The position numbers were made by a program, and so were the translations under genes. This document shows, piece by piece, positions 15,055-64,000 of a stretch of DNA of 64,000 nucleotides (within the stretch, counting starts at the first letter, position 1; the number at the start of each line of letters is the position of its first letter). The stretch is from Alviniconcha marisindica (Eukaryota > Mollusca > Gastropoda > Provannidae): NCBI GenBank assembly GCA_018857735.1, contig JABMCL010000899.1:517501-581500 (forward strand). The letters run 5' to 3'. The notes under the pieces were generated by a model, which worked only from the letters and a program-made list of their open reading frames with translations, made no database searches and was not told the DNA's origin.

Positions 15055-15560
15055 TTTTATTACTCTCAGGGTGTACTTTGCAATGATTTTTCACTCTCTT
15101 CGGAGCTAATGATTCTTCTGGAACTAAACTAAGCTTGATGGTACATTATCAGAAGCCAAATTGTCCAGTGAAAATATTAGATTTTTTTTTGGTTTCAAGC
15201 TGCGGCCCACAGAAGGTACAAAATTTCAATTAATAATTATCCGATTGATATTTTCTGAACTGCTGAGCCTTTTGGAACCAAACTTGGTATGGTGAAACAT
15301 CATCATTAGCCGAATGCCATGCAGAAAAAAAGGGTTGCTGTCTTCAAGGTCGAAGTCACAGTGTATTATATATAAAATCAAAATATGATCGTTTCTACTA
15401 TATCTTCAGAACTGCTTCTGCAACCAAACGTAGTTTGATGGTGCTTCGTCGTAAGCCGGAGTGTGCTGTGAAAAGACTGGACTGTTTGTGTTAAACGGTC
15501 AAGGTCACAATGATGGTTCAAAACTTCCTTGACCATTTGTCAGAAGGAAATGCACCGTAT
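15055..15560 (+). repeat. Dispersed repeat with TCAAGGTCA motif, copy 1
   Basis: Shares with 30.72-31.08 kb the ordered motifs TTTTCTGAACTGCT, GCAACCAAACGTAGT-like, TCTTCAGAACTGCT, GTGAAAAGACTGGACTG and GTCAAGGTCACAATGATGG. The copy itself contains the GAACTGCT...CCAAACTTGGTATGGTG module about three times. Confidence 0.8.
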
Positions 15561-16119
15561 ATTAATGTGTACTTCCAGAATATTCGCTTCCGCCAGTTCT
15601 TCCACAGGAATGGAAGCGCTGAACTTTCTTCTTCTTCAGTGGTGTGGGTGTTGACACACAGACATCTAGAGAGAGGGAGAGAGAGAGAGAGAGGGAAAGA
15701 GATTAAGCATGCCTATTTTCGATGATGTTGGTGTTGCAACAGCTGAATGAAAAGGGGGAAAAAAGGGTGGGGGTGGGGTTCCACCAGCTCGCGGTCGCTG
15801 GTGTGAGAGTCCGGAGTACTAAGCATTAGACCACATAGATTCCTGAGAAGCGGGGCCGCAATTGAGTGTGTATCAGCCTGCTCTTTTCTTAATAGTAGTA
15901 GTAGTAGTAATAATAATAATAATGTACATATTTGTCATGCGCTCACATGATGCATATTAACCTGAATACGATGTTCAATACACATGTAGAGCACTGCCCT
16001 ACCAAAACAAAACAATTTACATAAAGTATTATATGGAAAAACTCACTCACTCACTCACTCACGGGCACGCACGCACTCACACACGCACGCACACACACCA
16101 CACACACGCACGCACGCAC

Positions 16120-16216
<97 letters not shown>

Positions 16217-16454
16217 ACACACACTGATTGTAGCAGAAACTGGGTGTTCATAGAAAGACTCGTTTGCATCAGTAATCCTTAGCGTTGTCGGGTTATTGAA
16301 CAGAAGAGGTGTACTATACATGTAAAGAACCTTCGTGTCGCAGGGAATATTCACACCGAGTTTCACTTCAGTGGGCTCAGCAGGTCATTCATATGGCGTT
16401 GACACACACACACACACACAGACAAGACTTTTGTCTATTTATAAGATGCGACCT

Positions 16455-16730
16455 ATGTTATATTCATTTTGTTTCTGTTTTATGTCTATGTAGATCTGTA
16501 TCTGTCTATACATATATAGTCAACTATATTCATTTTGTTTCTGTTTTATGTCTATGTCGATCTGTATCTATCTATACATGTATAGTCAACTATATTCATT
16601 TTGTTTCTGTTTTATGTCTATGTAGATCTGTATCTGTCTATACATGTATAGTCAACTATATTCATTTTGTTTCTGTTTTATGTCTGTGTAGATCTGTATC
16701 TGTCTGTACATATATAGTCAACCACAATAG
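16455..16730. repeat. 66-bp tandem repeat, 4 copies
   Basis: Unit TATATTCATTTTGTTTCTGT followed by TTTATGTCTATGTAGATCTG and ATACATGTATAGTCAAC, with few differences between copies, which indicates recent amplification. Copies read open because 66 is a multiple of three. Confidence 0.95.
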
Positions 16731-16839
16731 AACTTGTATTCCCCCTCTCCACTCCCCCATTTCATTCGTCACCAGTACAGCGGAAGTTTTCATCATTAAA
16801 AATTAAAACAAATTCTAGAGGAGACTGTGTTTGTTCATT

Positions 16840-16892
<53 letters not shown>

Positions 16893-17047
16893 GTGTGTAC
16901 ATTGTATTGTGCATACTGCGATGGGGAGACATACAGTATGTACTTGCATTGACGTGTAGTGTATTCGTCTACTATTGATAGTAACCTTCATCTGTATAAT
17001 ATTGGAAAGTGAATTGTTATCTGCTTGTATTATTGTTGTTGACGCTC

Positions 17048-17080
<33 letters not shown>

Positions 17081-17173
17081 CAAAACTGAACAAACTCAAA
17101 CACTTCTCTTCTCCGAGTAGTTCAGCTAAACAAAGTCCGGCTTCACCCCTATCAGTCTAGCGATACTGCGTTT

Positions 17174-17186
17174 CTGTCTGTCTATC

Positions 17187-17217
<31 letters not shown>

Positions 17218-17221
17218 TCTG

Positions 17222-17295
<74 letters not shown>

Positions 17296-17394
17296 GTCTG
17301 TCTGCACGCACGCGTGCTAATGTTACGTTCTTTTGCAGATTTGCTATTTCTTCTGTGTCATTACACCATGTGTGAGTGTGTGTGTGCGTGCGTG

Positions 17395-17458
<64 letters not shown>
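17174..17458. repeat. TCTG/TC array and TG array
   Basis: TCTG and TC from 17174 to about 17303, then about 70 bp of other sequence, then TG from about 17370 to 17458. Confidence 0.95.
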
Positions 17459-17459
<1 letters not shown>

Positions 17460-17972
17460 GCCAGCAGAACTTGTTAGACTTATTTCAACCTTTTGCCATT
17501 TTGCATGAACTTTGCATACATATATATATATATGTGTGTGTGTATGTTGTAGTCTTAGCAACGACAGATCGTAAGACTACAGGCTCCGGCCTAAAATCTG
17601 AATCGTTGAGTATTCAAGATCAATCCATCATTCAGGGACCTTTAGAACGTGCAATTTGATGCTGGCTCGCTGCCATCTACACATTTTATTGCAAGGTGTA
17701 AAGGTTCTGAGTTCGACTAGAAAATGGGATGGTTGGTCGAGGGTTGGGGGCCTGGTATTTGCACTTCATTTTCGCTGCACGACTTGATGGAATGCAATTA
17801 GAAAGTCATCCGGTGTCCTCGGGTTGCTCTGCGTGAAATGGATTCGGAAGTTGCATGGGCAAAGAATTCGTACACAGATACACAACGTGCTTGATGTTGT
17901 GTACTGTAAGTGATGCTTGTGATGAAATTTCGAAGTATCGAAGTGTGTATGTGTGTGTGTGTGTGTGTGTGT

Positions 17973-18024
<52 letters not shown>

Positions 18025-18160
18025 GATCTTGGATTTGAACGGCCCGTCAACCGCACACGGTCACCTCAGGACGTACAATTTTAAATCACACACTAATATA
18101 TATATATAAAACCGTATCAGGGCGAACAAACGGTAGTCAAATTACAAGAGAGGGGGGACA

Positions 18161-18191
<31 letters not shown>

Positions 18192-18965
18192 TAAGAGATG
18201 GGTGGTGTGTGTGTGCGCGCGCGCGCTCTCTTAGAATAGTCTGTACGGGCAAGGTTATGCGCTTTATAAGTACTTCAATTATTATGGTTATGTATTTGAT
18301 CTTGATGCCCCGTGTCATGCGCGGGTCTGGCTGATGATTGTGACTGGTATTGTAACGGAGAATTAATTAAGTCAGCAAGTCCTGAGGTCATCGTGGGGTT
18401 TGCGTCATCTGATTAGTTGACGGCAGGCCCTGCGTGATGTCTTGTGGGTAAAGTCTTTATGACCACGAGGTCTCGTTTGTTTGATTTTGATGTGGGTGCG
18501 GTGGGGTAGATGCCGGTAGCAAGACCGACGTGTCATTAGGTGTCTGACGTGGACGTGGGTCTCTTTGGCAGTTTGTTAATAGTTGCTGCTGTGTTTGACT
18601 TGAGGCCCTGCTGATGGTCCACTCTCCATGGGATGATCTTGTTTGATTTTTGATTTTTGTTGAGAGGTAAATGCTGATGTCATGTTCTGCACCCCCCCCC
18701 CCTCTCCCCCCACCCCCCCCAAACACCACACACCACACACACACACACACACACACCTACACACACACACACACCCTTCATTGGCTTAAAAAAAATAAAA
18801 AAATAAAAAGTCCCTGTTATTGTGTGTGACTGCTTCGGATGCCCATCTTAACTGTTGATGTTCTGCGGCAGTCTGATTGATCTTCGTGATGATTGAGACT
18901 TGAGGCCATATGCCGTTGGGCCGAGTGCGTCACGCCCCCGAGTGGCTGCAGCTGGGGGAGACGTG

Positions 18966-18973
18966 GGGGTGGG

Positions 18974-18999
<26 letters not shown>
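18966..18999. repeat. Poly-G tract
   Basis: About 29 consecutive G preceded by GGGGGT. Confidence 0.95.
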
Positions 19000-19004
<5 letters not shown>

Positions 19005-19976
19005 ACATCCTTTTCAACACATTCGGTGGCGTCAGTGCCGAGTTGAGTTGAGGTTGACATACCGCGGTTGACTCCGCCTGGCGTGCGCTTGGTTCGATCA
19101 CGCCGTGTGCTCGTTATCAACTTCTGTCACGACGGGGTTGACGGGGGAGTTCGCCATCGATTCGTGCGTCGTCGGGTCTTTTTTTTGTTGTTGTTGTTCT
19201 GACCCGTTCATGAGGATCGTGGATTGTTTGCATCATTAAGTGACCGGGAGCGCTTGATTTCGTGAACTTTTTTTAGTGTACCTGTGTCTGTACGGACGGA
19301 GAACATCGACCACCTTGCACAATGTCTGTGTACTTTACGCAGTGCATGGGAACTTCGCCTTGAGACGCACAGCAGTGTGGTTTGTGATTGCCTGTATACG
19401 GTCTGCTTTCCTTGGCGAACGGCATTCAGTCAACAGAGCTGTTCGACTTCTTTGTCTTCGGTGGTTTTCAAATGTTCCACCCTTGCATTGGTTTTCTAGA
19501 TTTGACACCAAGGAAGGGCTTACATTCGAGAAGAGGTTTTGAAATGTGCATTAAAAAAAAAAAAATGGTCCAGAGGTAACCGTGTGCGGTTAACAGGACG
19601 TTAAAATACAATTACTACTACTAGTGCTACCATGGGATTCTTTTTGTTTATTTATTTTTACTTACACTATACTTTCCTTTCCAACAGTATTCATGTAAGC
19701 TCGTGGACCGACTTTGTCAGTTTGTGCCGGCCGATTTGGGGAAGAAAAAGAAAAAAGTTTGATTTCTGTCCACGCATTGGTCAGCAACGTTGCTGTGCTA
19801 AGGTTCCGTGCATGGTGACTTCATCTGTCGACTGGAAGACAGCTGGGGTTTTGCTCCCGTGAGATCAGTCTTTCGTGATCTCTTGTGGTGGGCGTGTGGA
19901 GTCAGGTTTTGTTTTGACCAGTTGTATTGATCGTGGTCGTGGTGGTGTTGCACGTTTGGTTGTTGGTGTGTCCCAT

Positions 19977-19985
19977 CCCCCCCCC

Positions 19986-20026
<41 letters not shown>
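19977..20026. repeat. Poly-C tract (~48 bp)
   Basis: Longest homopolymer in the window, interrupted once by T near its start. Confidence 0.95.
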
Positions 20027-20027
<1 letters not shown>

Positions 20028-21769
20028 TGTGGGATGGGGAGAGGGAGGGGAAGATAACTTGCTAGCCTGAGCCGGGGTTGGCTTCGGTCACAACGGCCAT
20101 GAATACATGAATAATGTTATGTCTCCATGTAAGTTGGGGATAGGCTTGAAAGACGTATCTCTGTGTGTGTGTGTGTGTGTATTTTAATCTGGGTAGCACA
20201 TCCTTCATTCCGCGGATAGCCTGCTGCTTCCGGTATAAGTGTAAAAATACCGGTATGACGATTGTGCCTCTGTAGTTTCCAGCTTCAGTTGATTAGATCA
20301 GCAAAAAATAAAATAAAATAAAAATGTACTCCTTTTCTCTTTTCTTCTTGTTCTATTTTTGTTTTGTAGGTCTAGGTCATGCATGCGACTTTGAGACTTC
20401 TGTTTGTCGACAGTTGTGTCCTCAGAAGCACGCGGACAACGGCTTATCTAACAGTCGGGTGTGAATATGACTGATCTGTGAAAACAAGACATCTGAGATG
20501 TGTGTGGTACGGAGCAGTGGTAAAATGTGCACCTTCGCGATACAGGAAGCAAAGGGCAGGAATGAGTTTTTCTATCAAGTTTGGCGGACTTCATTTCAAC
20601 CCCCCTGCCCCTGTTCATTGGTTGAACACTGTATCTTGTGTGTGTCTGTGTGTGTTGTCTTTACGCGAGAACACAAAGAGATTATAAAAAATCACGGCAC
20701 AAAAATCTCCGACTCAGTTAAAAAATATCTGACAGCAGTCAGTAAAATTCCCCCCCACTCCCCCAGGGATAGGGCTGAAAATGATTGGTGGAAGTGGAGA
20801 TAACAGTTCTGTAGCTTCAGCCATCGCCAGACAGCCATCGCCAGAAATTTGATCTGTGTGATGAGTTGGGAAATAGTTCTGTAGAAGGGCAGCAGTTGCA
20901 CTTATGCATCTTCACCGTCGAATCCGTGACACCGCCTAGTATTGAACCAGCAGTCTAGACAAGAAAGACGGACCCAGATCTGTGGTCGGTCGGAGAGGGA
21001 AAATAATGCGACAGTGATAATGAAGATGGAGGCACTGGGTGGTTGTGTCTTCCATGTTTTTGTAACCCAAGGGGATGGGGCGATGGAGAGGTGGGTGGGA
21101 GAGAACACGTTATCTAGTTTTGTCGTTTAGTGTCCAATAATTGTACGCGTGAACTGTTTGGAGAGAAATGGGGGGATGTCCCTTGCTTATTGTGACTCGA
21201 AGGGAATGGGATGTTAGACCATTTTAGCCCTCACGAACCCCGCTCTCTCTCTCTCCCCCTCATCAGTGGGGGTGGGGTGGGGGTTGCAAACTAAAACAGT
21301 CCCGTAGGTGTATACAAGGTATATAAAGTGCGTTGGTGCTTTCGGGTCTCGGATACAGTCGTATTAAGTGCAACATAAAGCATGTTGAGCATAAAGCAAG
21401 CACACGAAAAATACCCGTGTAACTAAAGTTGGCCGACATTTTGAAAATGGTTTGAAGTGAAACGGTTGGGAAAAAATATAAGAAACAGCTCGCAGACTTA
21501 TGCTGAAACAATCTGTGAAAAAGAGAACGCGAAACGGCTTGCCAGTGTTGTTAAAAACTAAAAACGTGCTGTTGTAAAATGTAAGGGTAACACTAGGCGA
21601 AGCGAGAACGAGCCGTGCCGAACTAGAATCACTTCAGCGCTTGCTGAGAACACGAAACAGCGTGGTTGTGCGATGTTTTATCTGACGAGAAACAAGTGGA
21701 ATACTGCGCAGCTGAAACAGTGTATTGTAGCCTTTCGCTTGTCCACATAAAACCAGCCGTCAGGTTCTT

Positions 21770-22130
21770 GAAGTTTTAACGTCCTGTCAACCGTCTAGGG
21801 TCGCCTAAGGGCAAAGTCGTCAGTGACATGCGGCGTTACGCCTATCGAGGTTTGTGTGTAAAACAGTCTGCACTCGGTAGAAAACGGGTGGTTAGTTAGT
21901 AACTGGGTTTTAACGTCCTGTCAACCGTCTAGGGTCGCCTAAGGGCAAAGTCGCCAGTGACATGCTGCGTTAGGCCTATCGAGGTTTGTGAGCGGAACAG
22001 TCTGCACTCGGCAGAAAACGGTTAGTTAGTTAGTTAGTTAGTGGGGTTTTAACGTCCTGTCAACCGCCTGGGGTCACCTAAGGGCAAAATCGTGACATGC
22101 TGCGTTGGGCCTATCGAACTTTGTGAGAGA
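21770..22130. repeat. ~135-bp unit in three tandem copies
   Basis: TTTTAACGTCCTGTCAACC starts copies at about 21773, 21909 and 22046, each followed by AGGGTCGCCTAAGGGCAAA and CCTATCGAGGTTTGTG. Related TTAACGTCCTGT(C)AACC pieces occur singly at about 18.04 and, reversed, at 19.58 kb, so the unit belongs to a dispersed family. Confidence 0.88.
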
Positions 22131-22807
22131 AACGGTCTGTGTTCCGTAGAAAGCGGAACAATGAACAACCTTGCGAAGATGGAAGAACGAGATACAAACT
22201 GGATCGAAGCAAGCTTTCATCAGGAAAGGCAGAATAACAACGTGTTGGCAACCAGGGATGGGCGCGATCACGTCTGTTCTGCCGGGAACAGGGGGCCAAG
22301 GTCTGTGGACAGTGCGAAGATTATTATACAGTGCTCCTGTTCGGAAATGCAGAGGCCAGTATAGTGTTAGACGAGGACACTCCTGTGTGGACGGTGCAAC
22401 TACTTCAGTGGAGTCGTGAATGGAGAATAAGTGCAGTCGGGAAAACAGATTTTTTTTCTTTTTTTCTTTTCTTTGTTCTTCTTTTTCTTTTCGTCTTTTT
22501 CTTCCTTATTATTATTATTATTACTATTATTACATCAGAGTGTTAAGCTCTTCAGTTAACAGACTCTAACTAACGCTAAGCTGAAGTGAATGAACGAGAA
22601 TAAGAAGAAAGTGACAGAGCAGGAAAGGCAGTAATAAGCCCAGAGGATTTAAAAACCAAAAGGAAAAAACAGACGAGCTTGTGCAGTTTAGAATCGCAGA
22701 TGGAAGGATGTGAAAGGGAGACGATTTGAGGCGACTCTTCAGGCGCAAGGGTTAGGGTCTTATCAGTGGGGAGCATATATATACTGTCCATCCGTTTCAG
22801 CAAATGT

Positions 22808-23120
22808 GAGCCGGTGTGGCCTAGCGGTAAGGCGTTAGGCTGGTAAGCGGAAGGACCTCGGTTCGATACCGCTTCGGCTCTCCTTTCTCTTCAAAAATTG
22901 TGGTCTGTGGACACTGTCTTGTGACTTTGTCCCTCACAATTAATGAAACATTAAAATGGCTCTCATCGCTGCCCATCTTAATGCAGGTCATTCTGGTGGT
23001 GACAGTGTAGCGATAGGTATATACTCTCCCTCTTCCCCCACCTCCATACCCCCTTCCCCCCATTCTCCCCGTCCCTAATAAGCCTTATGGTTTCTGTGGA
23101 CGTTAAGCACCATGTTTACT
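22808..23120 (+). mobile_element. tRNA-headed SINE, forward orientation
   Basis: 22808-22880 folds roughly like a tRNA (7-bp acceptor pairing GAGCCGG/TCGGCTC with one G-T, box A TGGCCTAGCGG, box B GGTTCGATACC) but with mispaired T-stem positions. A ~230-bp body follows, shared with the reverse copy at 4.6-4.8 kb, ending in CTAATAAGCCTTATGGTTTC. The tail motif recurs at about 34.72 kb. Confidence 0.83.
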
Positions 23121-23419
23121 TACTTCAGCAAATGCTTGTGCCATTAGGACTCGCACCCAAATGGGTCATGGGAGGTTTTTTGTTTTATTTATGTTATTAT
23201 CTTAATCAGGATTTTGTAGTTGTTGTTGTTGTCGTTGAGCAGCGCTTAAGGAGAAAATAAAACTGGAAATAATCTTCGGCAGAAACAAACAGTAACGCGA
23301 CAAAACTCCGACGGCGATGACACCACGAGCGCCGCAACGGCGTAATAATACCCGAGCGCCAGCGACGAAGTGAAATGAAGACAGCGGCAGCAGCAGTGCA
23401 GTGCAGTGTATAATTCGCA

Positions 23420-23502
<83 letters not shown>

Positions 23503-23612
23503 AGCTCGCGTGTGAGACGGACAGACAGACATGCAGCCGAGGGAGGTGAAGAAGGAAGTAGGCAGAGAGACCGGGCCTGAATTCCCTGTCCTTCCCGCCC
23601 CGCTGAACTGCA
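23121..23612 (+). other. Region upstream of the first coding exon
   Basis: Includes an 80-bp CA plus TA array (23.42-23.50 kb) about 110 bp before the ATG; GC content rises sharply after it. It probably holds the 5' UTR and promoter, but I see no clear TATA box or initiator. Confidence 0.4.
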
Positions 23613-61350
<37,738 letters not shown>

Positions 61351-61552
61351 GTGAGTGGCTAGATTGATGCCAGAGTATCGGGTTTTGATTTCATTGTGTC
61401 TTCATTTTCACATGCTGGTGCAGGAACTTCCCTTTTTCATCGAACTACAAAGAAACTACAGTTGGTTCAGTCACATGCAGGGATCACAGAAAAGCATCTC
61501 TGGCTTATTTTGATGTATGTATTAATTGTGACCAAAGTTATAACTTTATGAA

Positions 61553-61622
61553 CACATAAAAGGTTCAAAAGGATGCTATTGATTAGAACGCTAGCAGTCA
61601 TTCGTGTCTCAGATTTTTATAA
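61553..61622 (-). repeat. Single copy of the 129-bp array element
   Basis: Reverse of part of the unit at 54.98-55.62 kb: AACACATAAAAGGTTCAAAA, GCTAGCAGTCATTCGTGTCT. Confidence 0.85.
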
Positions 61623-62297
61623 CTTTCTGTAGTGTTGATCTGATTATATGACTAACATAATCCAAACTCCATTGGAGCATGAGGGGTATACCTGTGATGG
61701 AGTTTAGGTACCTTGTATTTACTCGCATGCCAGGTGAGAGAAAGAATGAAGAAAGTTCTTGTTCTTGCATATGATTATGTATATGTTTTTAGCAGCAAGT
61801 TGTCCTTTTTGCTTAGGTAACCTTTTAAAAAAAAAAAGTTTTTATCTTTGTTGAAAGGAATGCAATATGGCTGTCCCATTTTGTCATAAATTCTTTTTGT
61901 GTGACATCATCCCCACCCCCCTTTCCACCTTGTAATGACATCATCACTTACAAGTGTTCAGTATTTGATGTCACACACAAAAAGTCTCTTTTTTTCCAAA
62001 ATGACATCACTAAGAATGATGTCATCAGGTTGGCACAGTTGTTTGACTGTGATGTGGGTTGTGGAGGTTCACTTATTATGTGTATTTTGCTTTGCTGAGT
62101 GAAGTTTGTTCTTGATCAGAAGGTAAAATATTAGATCTTCTTGATTTGTTCTTTTAACTGACTGATGGATTTTTTATTTTATTGATCTGTTCATTTGTAG
62201 TATTCTTTTTTGCTTTTCTAATGTTTTTAACTTGTATCATTCTGAGGTAATTGGTTTATTTTATTCATGATTTAGTTGATGGGTTTTTGTTGTTGTT

Positions 62298-62301
<4 letters not shown>

Positions 62302-62362
<61 letters not shown>
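62302..62362. repeat. TG microsatellite
   Basis: About 30 TG units in intron 19. Confidence 0.97.
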
Positions 62363-62365
<3 letters not shown>

Positions 62366-62599
62366 TGCATGCTTTACTATCCAGCTTGCTACAGTCAGAA
62401 CCAACTTTTCTTATCCCTTCATCTCACTGCAATGTTTGGTTATTCCCCAGATCTTATTTTCAGTCAGTTGAAAAAGTGCAGCTTTCTGGAGATCAGAAAT
62501 CTACATGTAATCCACATGCATACTCGTGTATGTGCGCGAGTATATTTGACAGTAACTAGGGAATGGGAATCCTGCTGATGGCCGTTCTACACAGCCTTA

Positions 62600-63560
62600 G
62601 TTCAGACCTTTGATGTTTACTGGAAAGTGAGAATTTCCTGCTGGCTGCTGACTGTTCTTCACAGCTGCCTTTGACATTTCAGTCAGAGTGGAGAGTGAGG
62701 ATTCCCTGTTAGCTGCTGACTGTTCTACATACTGTTCTGCACTGTGTTGGTTCAGACCCTTTGACATTAAAGTGGAGAGTGAGATTTCCCTGTTAGCTGC
62801 TGACTGTTCTAAAAAGTGGAGAGTAAGAATTCCATTATCTGCTGACTGTTCTAAAAAGTCAAGAGTGAAAATTCCCTGTTAGTTGCTGACTGTTCTAAAA
62901 AGTGGAGAGTGAGAATTTCCTGTTAGCTGCTGACTGTTCTACACAGCCTTAGTTCAGGCCCTTTGACATTAAAGTGGAGAGTGAGAATTCCCTTTTAGCT
63001 GCTGACAGTTCTCAAAAATAAAGAGTGAGAATTCCCTGTGTTGGTTGATGACTGTTCTACATGGTTTTAGTTTGGGCCCTTTGAGGTTAAAGTGGAGAGC
63101 AAGACTTTCCATACAGCATAGTCCTGCAGGCCTTTGATATTGAAGTGGAGAGTGAGAATTTCCCTACAACTTTAGTTCAGGCCTTTGACATTGAAGTGGA
63201 GAGTGAGAATTTCCACGCAGCTTTAGTTCAGGCCTTTGACATTAAACTTTAAAGTGGAGAGTGAGAACTTGCATACAGGGTTTTAGTTCAGGCCCTTTGA
63301 CATTGAAGTGGAGAGTGAGAATTTCCATGCAGCGTTAGTTCAGGCCCTTTGACATTGAAGTGGAGAGTGAGAATTTCCATACAGCACTAGTTCAGGCCTT
63401 TGACATTAAAGTGGAGAGTGAGATTTTCCATGCAGCATTAGTTCAGGTCCCTTGACATTGAAGTGGAGAGTGAGAATTTCCATACAGCGTTAGTTGAGGC
63501 CTTTGACTTAAAGTGCAGTGTGAGAATTTCATGTGTTGGTTGCTGACTGTTCTTTCTACA
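62600..63560. repeat. Degenerate 60-70-bp tandem repeat, ~16-18 copies
   Basis: Recurring AAAGTGGAGAGTGAGAATT with two alternating partners: TTAGCTGCTGACTGTTCTA (left half) and CAGGCCCTTTGACATT (mostly right half). It looks like a higher-order mix of two subunits. Confidence 0.88.
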
Positions 63561-64000
63561 CAGCATTAGTTTCATGACAGACCTGACTCGGTGCTGTACT
63601 TTGTCCTTGACGTGGAAACTGGACTGAAGGTTTAACATCTTGCACATCAGTGTGTTGTGCCCGTGTTCTAGCTGCCATCCATGCATACACGTAAACTACA
63701 CAAAGCCAGTTTGACCTCAAAGACGAATGCTGTGATTTTCACTTTGATTTTGATGGGATGAAGTTCTTTCTCTTCTTCTCTTCCTTGCATTTTCTTTTTC
63801 TTTCTTTTTATCACGTTATTAATCTATTTATGTCTGTCTTTCTCTCTTTCTTTATTTCTTTCATTTTTTATATATTTTTTTGTCTTTCTGTTGTCTTTAT
63901 TTTTTTCTTTCCCCCTCACTTCCTTCCCAGAAAACCTTCTGTCTGCCTGGCTCTGTATTGATGCTTCTTGGGTTACTGACTGTGTCTTGGTCAAAGACGA

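Larger units (their letters stand above)
15565..21765. other. Non-coding with repeats
   Basis: Microsatellites at 16.05-16.23 (CACG/CA), 16.84-16.89 (TA), 17.17-17.31 (TCTG/TC), 17.37-17.46 (TG), 17.95-18.02 (TG/GA) and 18.70-18.78 kb (CA); G/C tracts at 18.97 and 19.98 kb; a 66-bp repeat at 16.46-16.73 kb. No gene supported. Confidence 0.55.
61351..64000 (+). other. Intron 19 (incomplete)
   Basis: Contains a single copy of the 129-bp array element (61.55-61.62 kb), a stretch with TGACATCA-like motifs (61.90-62.03 kb), a TG array (62.30 kb) and the degenerate GTGGAGAGTGAGAATT array (62.6-63.55 kb). No exon was found. Confidence 0.6.

Noticed and set aside
22808..22880. A functional tRNA gene
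   Set aside because: Boxes A and B are present but the T stem has mispairs and a body shared with another copy follows, so it is a SINE head.
63931..63961. Possible next OSBPL8 exon after CCTTCCCAG
   Set aside because: In the required phase it reads only about nine codons to a stop and lacks the TRPWD box that should follow exon 19.

Overview
The window is eukaryotic nuclear DNA. Coding sequence is split into short exons with GT/AG borders, introns run to several kb, and the non-coding part is saturated with dinucleotide and tetranucleotide arrays, G/C homopolymers, minisatellites and decayed non-LTR retrotransposon and SINE pieces. The style (TCTG and CA/TG arrays, a tRNA-headed SINE, AAGGTCA-bearing repeats) and the protein similarity suggest a lophotrochozoan, most likely a gastropod mollusc. 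That placement is inference; the species cannot be named from the sequence.

Region 1-23.6 kb holds no gene I can support. It contains microsatellites, two short-unit minisatellites (3.9 and 10.1 kb), a reverse-strand SINE (4.6-4.8 kb), a decayed reverse-strand LINE 3' end with an RNase H motif (5.8-6.2 kb), an AAGGTCA-type repeat (15.1-15.6 kb), a triplicated 135-bp unit (21.8-22.1 kb) and a forward-strand SINE (22.8-23.1 kb).

Region 23.6-61.35 kb is one plus-strand gene, the invertebrate orthologue of the vertebrate ORP5/ORP8 pair (OSBPL8/OSBPL5). These proteins exchange phosphatidylserine for PI4P at ER-plasma membrane contacts. I could place 19 exons whose reading phases all agree and which encode about 854 residues: a lineage-specific Arg/Pro/Glu-rich N-terminus, a polybasic stretch, a PH domain, a linker, and an almost complete ORD lipid-transfer domain with the EQVSHHPP signature. 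The last exon or exons, expected to encode the C-terminal ER membrane anchor, lie beyond the right edge.

Two extra exons sit in the 10.7-kb intron between the PH and ORD parts: a phase-1/phase-1 cassette of exactly 3,531 nt (1,177 codons, Ser/Thr-rich then Lys-rich), and an 827-nt exon with its own stop codon and a downstream AATAAA. Phase arithmetic allows a normal ORP, an ORP with a giant linker, a 1,900-residue PH protein without ORD, and a 723-residue short form. This is the most interesting biological signal here.

Two minisatellites in the same gene are built from its own splice junctions. About 13 extra copies of the exon 11 end plus 5' splice site lie at 50.5-51.5 kb, and about 24 copies of the exon 19 3' splice site plus exon start lie at 60.0-61.16 kb. 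Both fill introns of the ORD half with decoy splice sites. The remaining 61.35-64.0 kb is intron with a degenerate 60-70-bp array.
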